NCBI GenBank assembly: GCA_963457665.1
Contig: OY735201.1
Coordinates: 30,077,841-30,141,840, forward strand
Direction: 5' to 3'
Source of the DNA: Thysanoteuthis rhombus
Taxonomy: Eukaryota > Mollusca > Cephalopoda > Oegopsida > Thysanoteuthidae
DNA length: 64,000 nt
Below, one piece after another: positions 46,560 to 57,288 of this stretch (position 1 is the stretch's first letter; each line of letters begins with the position of its first letter). The notes under the pieces are model-generated. The model was given only the letters and a program-made list of their open reading frames with translations. It was not told the origin of the DNA and made no database searches. The translations under genes were made by a program, and so were the position numbers.

Positions 46560-47380
46560 AGAAAATATTAAGTATATGAAGTAGTCACCTTGCGCCGTGA
46601 TACACTACTCCAAGCGCTTCTGCCACACTTAAAAGGCGCCTTGAAAATCCTGTTTGCTAAGAACATCAAGCACCATCAACAATTCACACTGGATTTCCTT
46701 CATGGTGTCAAAACAGTGACCCTTTGGCTTCAACTTTATTTTGGGGAAGAGGAAGAAGGTGCAGGAAGCCAAATCTGGCTAGAAAGGCACGTATGAAGCA
46801 AGAATTGTGCATTCTAAATGCACTGTGAATGGGTGCATTATCATATCAGAGCACCCAATTCCAATAGCACCATAGTTCAGGTGGTATATGCTAAATGTTC
46901 TCTTTCATACGCCTCAGAACGACACAGTAGAACTTAGCATTGACAGTCAGACCCTGGGGGACAAATCAACGATGCACAATGCCAAAAGATTAACAACAAG
47001 CCTACTATTGGTCAAGTTCCTAGCCTGCTTTGCCTTCTTTGGTCTTGGATGGCTCTTCCACAACAAAGACAGTTTAGTCTTTGGGTCATAATCGTAGACC
47101 CAAATCTCATCACCAGTGATTATCCTTGGCATAAAAATTAGGTCATCTCAAGCCAGTTGAATGAGATGAGCGAGACTTTGACTGCTTCAGCTCAGCGGAG
47201 AGAAGCCTGCACACAAACTCAGCAGTGATGTGATGCAATGATATGATAATTGCCTGAACAGATCCAAAAAAAATGTTGACAATATCACCAACTTCATTGA
47301 TGGCCATCTGACAGTTCAGACATACAATTCATTCAATTTCTTCAATATTTTCAGGTGGTGTCCATTGAGCACCAGTTACC
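46560..47380 (-). mobile_element. Mariner transposon, decayed transposase
   Basis: The minus strand gives a mariner transposase from the N-terminal helix-turn-helix to the C-terminus: MAINEVGDIVNI..FGSVQAI (about 47310-47240), AEFVCRLLSAELKQ (about 47215-47175), RIITGDEIWVYDYDP (about 47126-47082, first catalytic D kept), WKSHPRPKKAKQAR, HR.FVPQGLTVNAKFYCVVLR (about 46980-46915), a WVL..YDNAPIHSA segment (about 46855-46825, second D kept), a frameshifted LPLPQNK (about 46755-46735) and the end LE.CITAQGDYF (about 46605-46575). Most of a roughly 345-residue protein is represented across several frames. Terminal inverted repeats were not identified. It is related to, but distinct from, the fragment at 11.1 kb. 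Confidence 0.88.
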
Positions 47381-47750
47381 TCACTTATCACTCTTGAAGC
47401 ACGAATGCTGACTCACGAAGATTATTGCCCACTTCCTGCTGCAATTGCAGGAATCTCACACTTACTTTGTTCGCAACAGAGAGCATTTTTTAGAGATCTT
47501 CTTGATCGCCCCTCGTGGTCTATGACCCTTTGTCAATTGAACCAGGATCTGGTATTATTATGCAACAGAATTAATTTGGATCTCCGTACTATTAAATGTA
47601 CAATTGAGCATTTGAGGTGTATGTTTAAATGATGCTTCATTTGAAGTATCAAGCAATTACAAAAGAGTACACTAGTTGATGCTTAAAATATTTATTCTTT
47701 ATTATAAAAATGTCTGACTTTTGAGTAATAATCACAGCTGCTATTAACAA
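47381..47750. other. No recognisable gene
   Basis: May include the diverged N-terminal leader of the mariner (47390-47560), but no frame is convincing. The 75-codon plus frame at 47405-47632 is not recognised. Confidence 0.45.
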
Positions 47751-47754
47751 ACAT

Positions 47755-48245
47755 CATCATCATGTTTGTCCTTCATGGTCGAAGTGACCATGGCTTCAAT
47801 TCTGAGTCTTGCAGCAGGTGCAAAGTTTTAAGTCTTGACTTACACTTGGATTATAGTCAGGGAGAGTCACACACGTCATCAACCTCACTATCGTCTGTAT
47901 CTGCCCGGGTCTTGAAGCAAGATATTGTCAGGACAGCTGGAGACAGACTGGGATACAGTGGATTATAAATCAGGGAGCTTGGCATGTCACGCTACGCTGT
48001 TCACACTCCACAACACATTTGTTTTGAATCAGAGTTGCCCGTTCCCTGGATCAGATGCCAACAATAACTCAAAAGACCAGTTTATCCTGCATTTTACAAA
48101 CAGATTGGGAGAGAGGAGATGGATTCATGCCTTTCTCAAAGTGCATTAGTGTTAATTGAACACCAACTGTCTCAGGCAGGGTTTGAACTCAGCTCACCAA
48201 TTCCATTCTTCATGATGTTAACAGTTTGGGCATTCTGCTCTTCCA
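47755..48245 (-). repeat. tRNA-derived SINE with (ATG)n tail
   Basis: Read on the minus strand from about 48245, an A-box-like TGCCCAAACTGTTAAC is followed by the B-box-like GAGTTCAAACCCTGCC (about 48196-48181) at tRNA-like spacing. A long body then contains AAGGCATGAATCC, and the 3' end GACCATGAAGGACAAACATG runs into ATGATGATG at 47765-47755. About 490 bp, non-coding. The GATGAT-type tail resembles that of the RTE LINEs in this window. Confidence 0.65.
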
Positions 48246-48519
48246 TCTGTTCATTAATAAGTGTTGATAGATTAGAAAGACAGACTGTATATTTCGTAAA
48301 TGAGAACATAATCTGTCATCTACAAATACTTTCTAGATTAGATAAAGAAAAGTGCCATACATTTCTACATTTCAGAGGATAAGACAACTGATTTCAGTTT
48401 GAATTTAACAGTCTTTAGCACACTGATTAATCATAGTTTTGTATATAAGCGATACCAATTTGGGCAAGTGTTTTTTTTTATGCTTCTAGTGTAATCTTGG
48501 CCACCAAGATATACGGTGT
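48246..48519. other. No recognisable gene
   Basis: Short AT-rich spacer. Confidence 0.5.
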
Positions 48520-48835
48520 CTAGAAAAATTTCAAGTGAAACTAATCGAATCATCATAGCCCCAACCAGTAGGCTATAGATCTTCCTCTCTTTGTTTATAT
48601 ATGTTGCTTGTGTGTGCATCTCCAGATGCTCCTGCTCATATTTTTTAGGCTACAACCTTGGAAATTTCCATGAGTACACCACCAGGCACTAGCTCAAAAC
48701 TTTTTCTGCTTTTTCAAACATTTGCTTTTTTGAGGTCTCTATGGTCATTTTGGACCAACAATGACCAAATCTTATGCTAGTAATTTTAGATAAAAGATTA
48801 ATTTTTTTAGTTAATTGATTCTAGTATACACATGG
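48520..48835 (+). repeat. Dispersed repeat B, copy 3 (longest)
   Basis: CTCTCTTTGTTTATATATGT, GCATCTCCAGATGCTCCTGC, CATATTTTTTAGGCTACAAC, CATGAGTACACCACCAGGCA and GGTCTCTATGGTCATTTTGG. Extends further 3' than copy 2 and covers most of copy 1, so it gives the best view of the family. It runs directly into an RTE fragment. Confidence 0.7.
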
Positions 48836-48844
48836 GCTATGGTG

Positions 48845-49532
48845 ATTCATTTATGCAAGAAATGGCTTTCAGCAAAACAAAGATCATGTGCAACAATCAC
48901 ATCAGGAATAAACACACAAAGATCAAAATTCAAAACACAGAACTGGAGAAAGTAGACAACTACATCTACCAAGGACAATGAATCTTCATGAAATCTTCAA
49001 AAGAAGAAGAAATCAAGTGAAGAATCACTCTAGGATGGCAAACCTTCAGCAGGGTAAGCTCAACTTTCAAGAACAAGGATCTCCCATTAGTCCTAAATAG
49101 AAGAGTATAGAACCAATGCATCCTCCCAATAGTCACCTATGGAGCTATAACATTGAGTCTAACCAAGAGACTAACCTTCAAACTGAGAACCATACAATGT
49201 GCAAATGAAAGAATTATGCTCAACCTCAAATGGAGAGATCACAAGACAGCACATTTCATGGGAAAAACAGGAGTCTAATATATCATAGAATCCAGTCGAA
49301 AACTCAAATGGCAAAGGGTTGGTCATGTTGCAAGAATGGCAGACAACCGATGGACATCATGACTCACAACACAGAGATCCCTTATGTAACTGAAGCTAGC
49401 ACAATACAAGATGGAGAGACAAACTAGACAAATTCAATAAGTATCAAGATCCACGACGCCCATGATAGAGAGGTCTGACAAATCCTGGGGAAGGTGTATG
49501 TCAAACGACAAACGATAAAAGACTGATGATGG
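48845..49532 (+). mobile_element. RTE LINE 3' half
   Basis: Starts at the FSKTKIMCNNHI-type segment (about 48870-48905), continues KVDNYIYQGQ (about 48952-48980), the YGAITLSLTKRLT region (about 49138-49170), the KWQRVGHVARMADN block (about 49306-49345) with shifted frames, and ends GTGTATGTCAAACGACAAAC then AAAAGACTGATGATGG at 49532. It shows the full thumb and C-terminal region without the deletion seen in the 29-kb copy. Confidence 0.88.
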
Positions 49533-51189
49533 ATATCCCGTTAAAAAGCGATCTGCCATCACACAACCTAAAGCAGTTATAAATTGAGATAATATTGCAT
49601 TTTTATTTGTAAAGCCTTCAGACATCCGTTAGGATTGAACAAAACATACAAAAGATAGCAATTTAGTTGGGGAAAAAGCATTGCAGACATGAAAGCAAGA
49701 AAAGCACAAAGGATATCATATTTTATCTGATGAAATCCATCAGGTGAAATAAGTCTCATCAATGTTTCAGTCTCATATTAATCATTCTGACTTAATGGCT
49801 TCTTGTTCTTTCAGGCAATTAATCACTCCCTGTGTCAAGTCCCTTACAGACTTGGGTTAGGCATTCCACATATTTCTTTCTTTTGTTTCTTTCAGCAATT
49901 TTTGCTACTTCATGGCCACTCTTTGTCTTTCTTCATTCCATCATCCATTTGCCAGTAAACTGAAAATTGCCATGATTGTTCTTGGAAATGATAGTGGAGT
50001 GATTTCCCTGTTTCCTTCACCAATGTTTTTAAGGAGATATCATCTCTTGTTAGCTGACCATTGATTCTTGGGAGTTTATCTGCCCTTTGATAGGTCTTAC
50101 CTTTATTCTTATGAGGATGCATAAGCACTGTCCTCATCCAAAGTGGGGCGGGGGAGCAAATTTAGCAGCCAACCCTGGAACAGGTACGACTGGTTTACAT
50201 AGTATCAGTAGCAGGCTATTCCTAGCAAGTCAACACTACCATTAAATTGAATGAATAAAGTGTGATACTATGGTTAAGCAAGATTTTACTAGTACATGAG
50301 TTATTACATTGAGCGTTATATAACAAATTATACAAGCCTGAACTTGCTTGGTACTTTACAGTTTGGTTATCAATATATGTACTTTTGGTTTGAGATTCGA
50401 GAAATGAAAAACATGAGTTGCTATCAAAAATATTAGCTGAGAAAGGTTTGGAAAAATGGAAACATATTCTGCACAGGAATTATCAAAAATTTATACTTGT
50501 CGATATAATACAGAATTGTTGTAGATATGTACCAAAAGCCCAAATCATAATCTTAGTAATGTGTTATCATATTGATTCTGTGACAATGGAAATCTTGTTT
50601 GGTACACAAGATGTCAAAAACCAGGTATACCCCAAAATAATAGTAATTAGAGGTGTCAGTAAAGTTAAATTTCTCCCCATATCTATCAGACCCAACCCTA
50701 GAATTGAGGGTTACCCATAAAAAAGTTGATTTCTGTATCTTAGCAGTTCTGAAACCAGTCACCTGCGGAATCACTGACACTTTCATCTCCGTTCACAGTG
50801 ACAGTAAGAACCAGACGCAAAAATACAAGTCTCACCAAGGACTAGATACAATAGAGTGAGACAGACCTTGCTCCAACTTTCAAGGCTAAAACCCCCAATT
50901 TTCAGCTAACAAGTGAACTGCAGAGATCTTCATTTCCGCCAAATAAGAATGATCTTGACCAAAAGCAGATTTTAGAAGTATTATATCATGTTACCCCCCC
51001 GGATCAGACAGAAGACAATAATATCAACCTGATCTTCAAATAAATGCTTCATTATTGTACACAACAATGTCTATACATTCCTGTTTCCAATAGTCCTCTG
51101 ATTGCATCAGCTTTCATCGACACTCCAATAGCAATATCTAGACTTTGTCCATTGATCTTTGGACACAACTTAGGGGTGGTCAAGGCTTG
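49533..51189. other. No recognisable gene
   Basis: Open frames of 75-100 codons at 49910-50137 (minus) and 50418-50720 (plus) show no recognisable domain and overlap frames on the other strand. No element ends recognised. Confidence 0.45.
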
Positions 51190-51402
51190 GTGTAGAGTAA
51201 ATGACTGAGGTCTAGGGAAGTGGGATTACAGAGCGACAAATTTAGCATAAACTCACATTGTAAAATAAAACATTTTTTCTAGTTATAATGAAATGTAAAT
51301 CTCAAAGTTTTCAGCCTTCTAGCTTCATTGGTGCAGCCTGTATGCATTATACATAGATAACTAGTCAACCAAACTCACTTGAAAACTGAAGAAACCTATG
51401 GT
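51190..51402 (-). repeat. Dispersed repeat A, copy 4 (reverse)
   Basis: Plus strand reads TTTTCAGCCTTCTAGCTTCA, TTGGTGCAGCCTGTATGCAT and CAAACTCACTTGAAAACTGA then AGAAACC, the inverse of the core of copies 1-3. Confidence 0.65.
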
Positions 51403-52344
51403 GATAGTTTTCGTTGATGGTTCATACTATATACATATATATGTAGCAGGCATGTGCTGCAAGTAGATACTCAAGATAGGCAGTCAAATGATTGCTATAT
51501 AATAAATTTTCAATAACCCTTTTAAACTGTTAAAATTATATTTAATAAATGAAACAAAAAAGCAGCAAAATAAAGCAGTACTTGAGTTTATACTGTAGCT
51601 TCAAATGTTCTGAATAACATTAATTGGAATGATTCTGGAAAAAAATTAAATTGATCTAAATTTGTCGTGAATTTATCTTTTACGATATAATCACCATTTG
51701 GTTCTCTCAGTCATAAAATTAAATATAGGAGGGAGTCATACATATAAAAATATTTTCGCAAATCTTTTTTTTTTTTTACGAAGAAACCATTTCATAAATA
51801 GATTCATTATTCAATGAATAAATACAGAAAGTTCAATTAAATTTCATCAATTATCTTAAACGTGGGCAATAGACATCTTCATGTTTTGAAATGATTTTGG
51901 AAGGTACAGGAGAATTATGCTTATGGTGATAATATTAATCATTTAACTTATTTGTACATTAGCCGACATTCAATACAGCGCATCAAGTCAAAAACCAAAT
52001 CTATGAACGAATAGTGCAGGCAATGCTTACCTTACCAACCTGGATAGCCCATCTCTGATATATAGATTGATCATTTAGCTAGACTTTATTGACATCTGTT
52101 GCATCGTTATCATTGTTCCTAGGAATGCCGGAGCAGCCATGAAAGGGAGAGGGGAGTGACAAAAAGGCTTTGCAAAAAAAAAAAAAAAAAAAAAACACAC
52201 GTGAACAAAAATCACCTGTTTACAAAAAATACCCACGCCCGACTAGTTGCAAGACACCAGCAATGTGTGTCTCTGGAGATGCACTGTGAACAGAAAAAGC
52301 ACTTGTCATCGAAAGATACCCAAATGATCAATCCCATTTAAAAA
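51403..52344. other. No recognisable gene
   Basis: Includes a 20-base A run at about 52173-52193 and T runs near 51765-51778; no coding block recognised. Confidence 0.5.
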
Positions 52345-52450
52345 GCAAGTACAGAAAGTACTGGCTCCGCAACGCCCATGGTAGAGACAAATCTTGGGAA
52401 AGGTCTACATCCAATGACGGATGATAGAAGACTGATGATGATGATGACAA
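52345..52450 (+). mobile_element. RTE LINE 3' end, 5'-truncated copy
   Basis: CAGAAAGTACTGGCTCCGCA, ACGCCCATGGTAGAGA, GGAAAGGTCTACATCCAATG and GAAGACTGATGATGATGATG match the last 105 bases of the RTE family. The A-rich run about 150 bases upstream is not part of it. Confidence 0.87.
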
Positions 52451-52745
52451 CTCATGCCATCCCTACCCTCTCAGTTGGTCAGCTCAGAATGTATTGCTGT
52501 CCCCCCCCCACTACTTTCTGTCAAGACCAAGTTGGGCCAAATTCACCATTCTCCAACTTGAAGTACTAGATATTCCAACACAAATCCTGGCTAAGAGCAA
52601 CTTCAGAATCCAAGAATGTCCACCAGAGACTTTCTCATTGGCCACCCAGCTAGCATAGTATACCAGCTTTCATTCATTGTTTCAGTACATTTCTTATCAT
52701 CTGTGGCCTAATAATAAAAAGCATTCATTTTTACATCCCGCAGAG

Positions 52746-53034
52746 CACTGGTTCCCAACCTTTTTACCAACATCACCCCCCTTAATAATTGGACCTTCCC
52801 TCATGCCCACCCCTCCATATTTTTCCACCAAATGATTAGTTTGAAATGAATACTAAAAATCCATAAAAAAATTCAATTTTAATATACTTTGTTGATCGCA
52901 ATATTATACAAACACCTCTCAGCAGAATGCCCAAAATAATTAGATAGATTTTTACTTCTGCCCTGCAGATTCGTGCCCCTTTTGAAATTATTCACTCCCC
53001 CATTAAGGATCATACCCCTGGCTAGGAACCACTA
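52746..53034. mobile_element. hAT-type MITE with target duplication (289 bp)
   Basis: The left end CACTGGTTCCCAACCTTTTT and the right end, inverted, TAGTGGTTCCTAGCCAGGGG are the two arms of a CAGTGGTTCCCAACC terminus. Flanks CCGCAGAG (52738-52745) and CCTAAGAG (53035-53042) agree at 6 of 8 positions. C-rich runs inside both arms (ACCCCCC, CTCCCCC) also pair with the GGGG of the terminus type. Non-coding. Confidence 0.72.
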
Positions 53035-53189
53035 CCTAAGAGCATTGGAAGACTCAAAATGGATATGGGGTGGTAAGGATTTCAGGGTGCAAGAATACAA
53101 AGGGATATCTCTTAGACATAAATTCATAAGTTTGAAAATAAATGCCTAGATATTCAGGTTACACAATAGAGCCTGCTGTGTTTGGGGTG

Positions 53190-53512
53190 GTCCATCAAAA
53201 AAATTGGAAGAACAGTTGATGAATGAATAAGTTACTTTCAAAAAAACAAGTGTGAATTCAGTTGGACACAAACTTGGGGACCAATTTAGTTTAAAAGAAC
53301 AGGATAAACTGAACCCCATCCCCCTAAAATCTGATTTTACAAAAGAATTTTTTTTAAAAATGAGAAAAAAAAAAGATTTCTCTAGACACGATAAGGAGTA
53401 AATGTTCCAAGTTTCACTCTTTCAGCTCCATTAATATGGCCTGGTCATATGATAAATACATACATAGCCAGCTAGCCAGCCAAAATCACTTAAAAACTGA
53501 CAGAACCTGTAT
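53190..53512 (-). repeat. Dispersed repeat A, copy 5 (reverse, long)
   Basis: The inverse reads GGTTCTGTCAGTTTTTAAGT, GATTTTGGCTGGCTAGCTGG, then ACTCCTTATCGTGTCTAGAG and CCCCAAGTTTGTGTCCAACT. The last two blocks match copy 2 at 7000-7080 (CCTCTTACTATGTCTAGAAA and CATAGTTTGTGTCCAGCAGC), tying the long form of the family together. Confidence 0.7.
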
Positions 53513-55149
53513 TGATGGTGATGTTTAACAGTTTCTTTCAAATCTTATGTATGCTCAAACATAGAATAAACGCTGGCATGTTTTTGGGGACCTGATATTT
53601 GATTCGGACAAAAGATTCAGGTTTCAGGCAACACCAATTGTGACGTAAAGTGTCAGGTGTTATTGTTACGAATTTAAATGACGTGTTATCGTTAACGATA
53701 TCATTGAATCGAAATGATCAAAATAGTTCAACAAGATTTTCAGACAACTAAACTCCCTTTTGTTATTTGCGTGATTAATCTACAGCCATTCTACAGCCTT
53801 GACATTATCCTAATCTTACGTTGTAGTATGGCTATCATTGGAATATTCTGTTTACCAACATCACATAGGGATAGTACACTTGAAGAAAGCCTTAGAATGG
53901 ACCGACTGAAATGTCGGCTTCAGGATTCTCACCAACTTATCAGTTGATAATTCTGACAACTACCAGACATTTTTCAAATTTCCCTGACAATAGATATCAA
54001 CACACGGGTAATTGATGGCCTCCTAACTCTCATTCACTTATCCCTAGACACTTTTTCATTCAAACAAAAAAAAAAAACACATTGAAAATAAATCAACCTG
54101 TAATTTTCTGAAATATACTTAAAATAAAAATGTTTTTCAAAAAGCAACAATACACTTTTTTTCAGGCTTGCATTTTTAAATGTATAAAAAAAAAATAAAT
54201 AAATTTAAAAAAATGTGCTTCCCACCCACAAATGAATAGTAGCTGTACTTAGGCTCCTAATTTCCTTTTAATTTCTAGATTTCACATTTGGGCAGGGGGA
54301 TGACTTTTTTCCTTACAAATATATTTTGGCACTAGTTTTTGTAATTCCTTTTAATATAAGGAAAAAGGAACAACTAAAAGTCTCACCAAGATTAAAAACC
54401 TGAAGCACAAATTAGTGCGCATTCAATAATTTTGTTTAGAAATTCCGGGGTTAGTCAGATTGAAATTGTCAGGAAATGCTATAAATTTTCCAGTTTTATT
54501 CAATGAAACTTTTTCCTTCTTCAAAATCTGCATACATGAGGGATTTGGCAATTGAAAAGTATTAAAAGATAAGTAACCTGACTTTTCCCTGACAACATAC
54601 AAAATTCCATGACGTTCTCCACAATTTTTGGAAATTTCAAAAGCTCCCTGATGATTCCCAGACCTTTACAAATTCATTTTTTCCCCTCACAGATAAGAAC
54701 CCTGGTGTTAACTACACCAGCAACCAGAAGGAATTCAATTGTCTGGAAAACTCTTTGAATGGTTACGACCCTTCTTAAAACTAGAGACAATGAAAATAGT
54801 CTCAATAGACTCTTTGTTCAGATTTCTTTTACATTTCAAAAATAGAAAATAGATTTAATCAGAACTTACTTTAAAAGGTGTATAATCATTACATCACTTA
54901 TAAGCCTTTCTATACATTCTTACACAAAATAAATATGCACATAAACAAATTAAATTCATTGTCTATAGTTTCAAAAGAATTTTTAGTTTTGATTAAATTA
55001 TACCATTAATAATAGCATGTAACTGGTTTTAAAAAAGAAAGAAAAAACATTATATAATCCATTTAATTTATTCATTCATTCATTTTGTATGAATAATTTT
55101 TTTTCTTTGAAATTCCATCCAATTTACAAAGCATAATTTTTCACCAACT
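53513..55149. other. No recognisable gene
   Basis: Chance ORFs and A/T runs only. 54400-54700 is unusually rich in TCCCTGAC-like words (54590, 54650) but without clear periodicity. Confidence 0.45.
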
Positions 55150-55222
55150 TCATAGAGGGGGTGGGGAGATAACAGATATGTTCTGAAAAGGGGCAGTAGT
55201 TTGAGAAACACTTCTTTCAACA
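55150..55222. mobile_element. Orphan hAT-type terminus
   Basis: GGGGCAGTAGTTTGAGAAAC followed by ACTT is the inverse of a GTGTTTCTCAAAC hAT end. The opposite end was not identified upstream. Confidence 0.35.
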
Positions 55223-55304
55223 GAAATATCTATTTTTCAACATTACCCAGTGGACCTCCATTAATCACAAAGGTTTTTTGGATGCTTCAAGTGTTGTTTC
55301 ATTC

Positions 55305-55306
<2 letters not shown>

Positions 55307-55351
<45 letters not shown>
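55307..55351. repeat. (TA)n microsatellite
   Basis: About 45 bases of uninterrupted TA. Confidence 0.97.
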
Positions 55352-55354
<3 letters not shown>

Positions 55355-56059
55355 TTCAAGATTAGAGGGAAAAATTATCAAGTTCTTCAGTTGAATACGT
55401 TGGTAGAAAATCAATTCAAAGTTTTTCCGAGTAATTAGTATTGTTAAAGATGATATCATAAGTTGGTTAGTATGCAGTCAGAGATTAAAACCAACACAAT
55501 GGATTTAATATTTATACGGGTGAACACTCAATAGAAGTAACCCAAACAGCGAGTCACATCTGTTGTTATACTTACTGATCCCTTATCATTAAATACGTTT
55601 TTTGGGGCAACCTACATAAGTGAGCCCCGTTCCAAAAATGTTTTCATTAAATCATGTGTAGTATAAAATAACATCCAAATACATTATGATAATACCCTAT
55701 ATAAAATAAAAGACTACATGTATGATTAAGGCTATATGTTAAAACTATAGCTGAAAGGAACATGGTGCAATATTAACATGGCACCCCAGGAGTGTTGATC
55801 AAACCGTTTTGTTTTTAAAATTTCCAAAACAGTTACATGATAAACAACCGATGATCCCAACAAGAGAAAATTTATACATTGTATCATAACAACAAAACAT
55901 ATGTAAAATAGGGAGAAAAGTGAAAAAAAGAAAAAGAAAAAAAAAAGTACTGAAGAAAATTATATAAACTGCATTGACAGATATTGTGGAAATAAGTAAC
56001 TGAAGTGACACAATTTAAATTCTAAAAAAGTTTTCTAATCAATGTTGGAAGATTTTAAG
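55352..56059. other. No recognisable gene
   Basis: No coding block or element end recognised; a purine-rich patch lies at 55915-55948. Confidence 0.5.
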
Positions 56060-56300
56060 ACTATATGCAATGCTCTTTCATAGGAATAGAGCACTCTGGT
56101 GGATGAGGGATTTCTGTGTAAACAAATATATCACTTAAATTCAGCCTCACTGACTGTCCAGTTCCGTAGTCCAGAGGGTCTGAAGTTAAGGTTTCAATTC
56201 TGCCTTGTGGTACTGGATGGGATAATGGGAAGTCTATAGCCACACTGAAGAGATGTTATACATCGAAATAGCTGTCTGTGGATGACGCAATAATATATTG
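56060..56300 (+). repeat. tRNA-derived SINE-like repeat S, copy 2
   Basis: Collinear with 16225-16500: GAGCACTCTGGTGGATGAGG, CACTTAAATTCAGCC, TCTATAGCCACACTGAAGAG and AGCTGTCTGTGGATGACGCA. The tRNA-like part is shortened by roughly 20-25 bases between A and B boxes (A-like TAGTCCAGAGG near 56168, B-like GGTTTCAATTC near 56190). It ends CAATAATATATTG in a TA/CA microsatellite. Confidence 0.7.
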
Positions 56301-57202
56301 ATATATATAGATATACACACACACATACACTCACACAATATCAGGCTGATATTTGACATTTTAACAATATCAGTATCGGCCAACATCTAAAGCTTATGAG
56401 ACCAACATTCAACGCTATCATAAAATACATAAGAAAAAAAAATTTTTTTCTTATTTTTGCTGGAAACAAAAAAGACCAGATTTTAATTGAAAAAGCACAA
56501 AATTTCATTGTATTCAAGTCAATGTTTACATTTATCAGCAAAATACGCCTTTTTTATTTTTCCACTTTTTTTTAATTTGATAACTTAAAAACTTCAAACT
56601 CTGTGATTGAAGAAGAAATCTAAACAATGTTTACTTCTTTATGAATGATTAGTTTTATCAGAACTCAACCAAATTGTTTAAAAACATTTCCAACTTTTCA
56701 TAATAGGAAAGTATCTGTTCTGACACCTCTGGTGTATATCTCATCACTTTCATTGGTCACATCAGTGTATGTAAAGCTACATTCTGATCGAATTATCATC
56801 AATTCAACCTCGAGTTGAACCTAGTTGGTTTTCGCCCTCAATTTGTATTTTATTCTGCAGATCAAGACATTCGATACTTATATCACTACAACTCGAATCG
56901 CTAAAGAAAAGTCTGGTGTCATTTGGCCATGATATATAAATAAAAATAAATAAAAAGATACTCATAATTTAATCGAAATTTTATTTGAAACAAGGTTAAC
57001 TACATCAAAACATTTCATTTACAAAAAAGTGGATAAGAAAGTCAAAGATTTGAAAATAAATGAAAAACAAAACTTTTTAGAAATAATTTTTGGGGCTCAA
57101 ATACCTCATTTACATCCCCCTCATAAAACAATGTTTTTATTGAATAATAACACACACACACACACATATATATATTACTAGAAGACAAAAAAAACTTGAT
57201 CT
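56301..57202. other. No recognisable gene
   Basis: TA/CA microsatellites at 56294-56338 and 57150-57176; otherwise no coding block. Confidence 0.5.
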
Positions 57203-57288
57203 GGTATTTCAATGTATGACATCTCAGGAGAATGGATTGATCTGTGTCTGATTTTGATTCATTGAAAAACAGTGTTCTCAGCGAAAAT
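57203..57288 (+). repeat. Inverted repeat at Penelope-like element, left arm
   Basis: GGTATTTCAATGTATGACAT, GGATTGATCTGTGTCTG, TTTGATTCATTGAAAAACAG and TGTTCTCAGCGAAAAT pair with the inverse of 59201-59294. A (CA)n(TA)n patch lies just outside. Confidence 0.88.

Noticed and set aside
46590-47091. Plus-strand open frames of 67-68 codons
   Set aside because: Antisense shadows of the mariner transposase on the minus strand.
50418-50859. Overlapping 68-100 codon frames on both strands
   Set aside because: No family resemblance and mutually overlapping frames; treated as chance.
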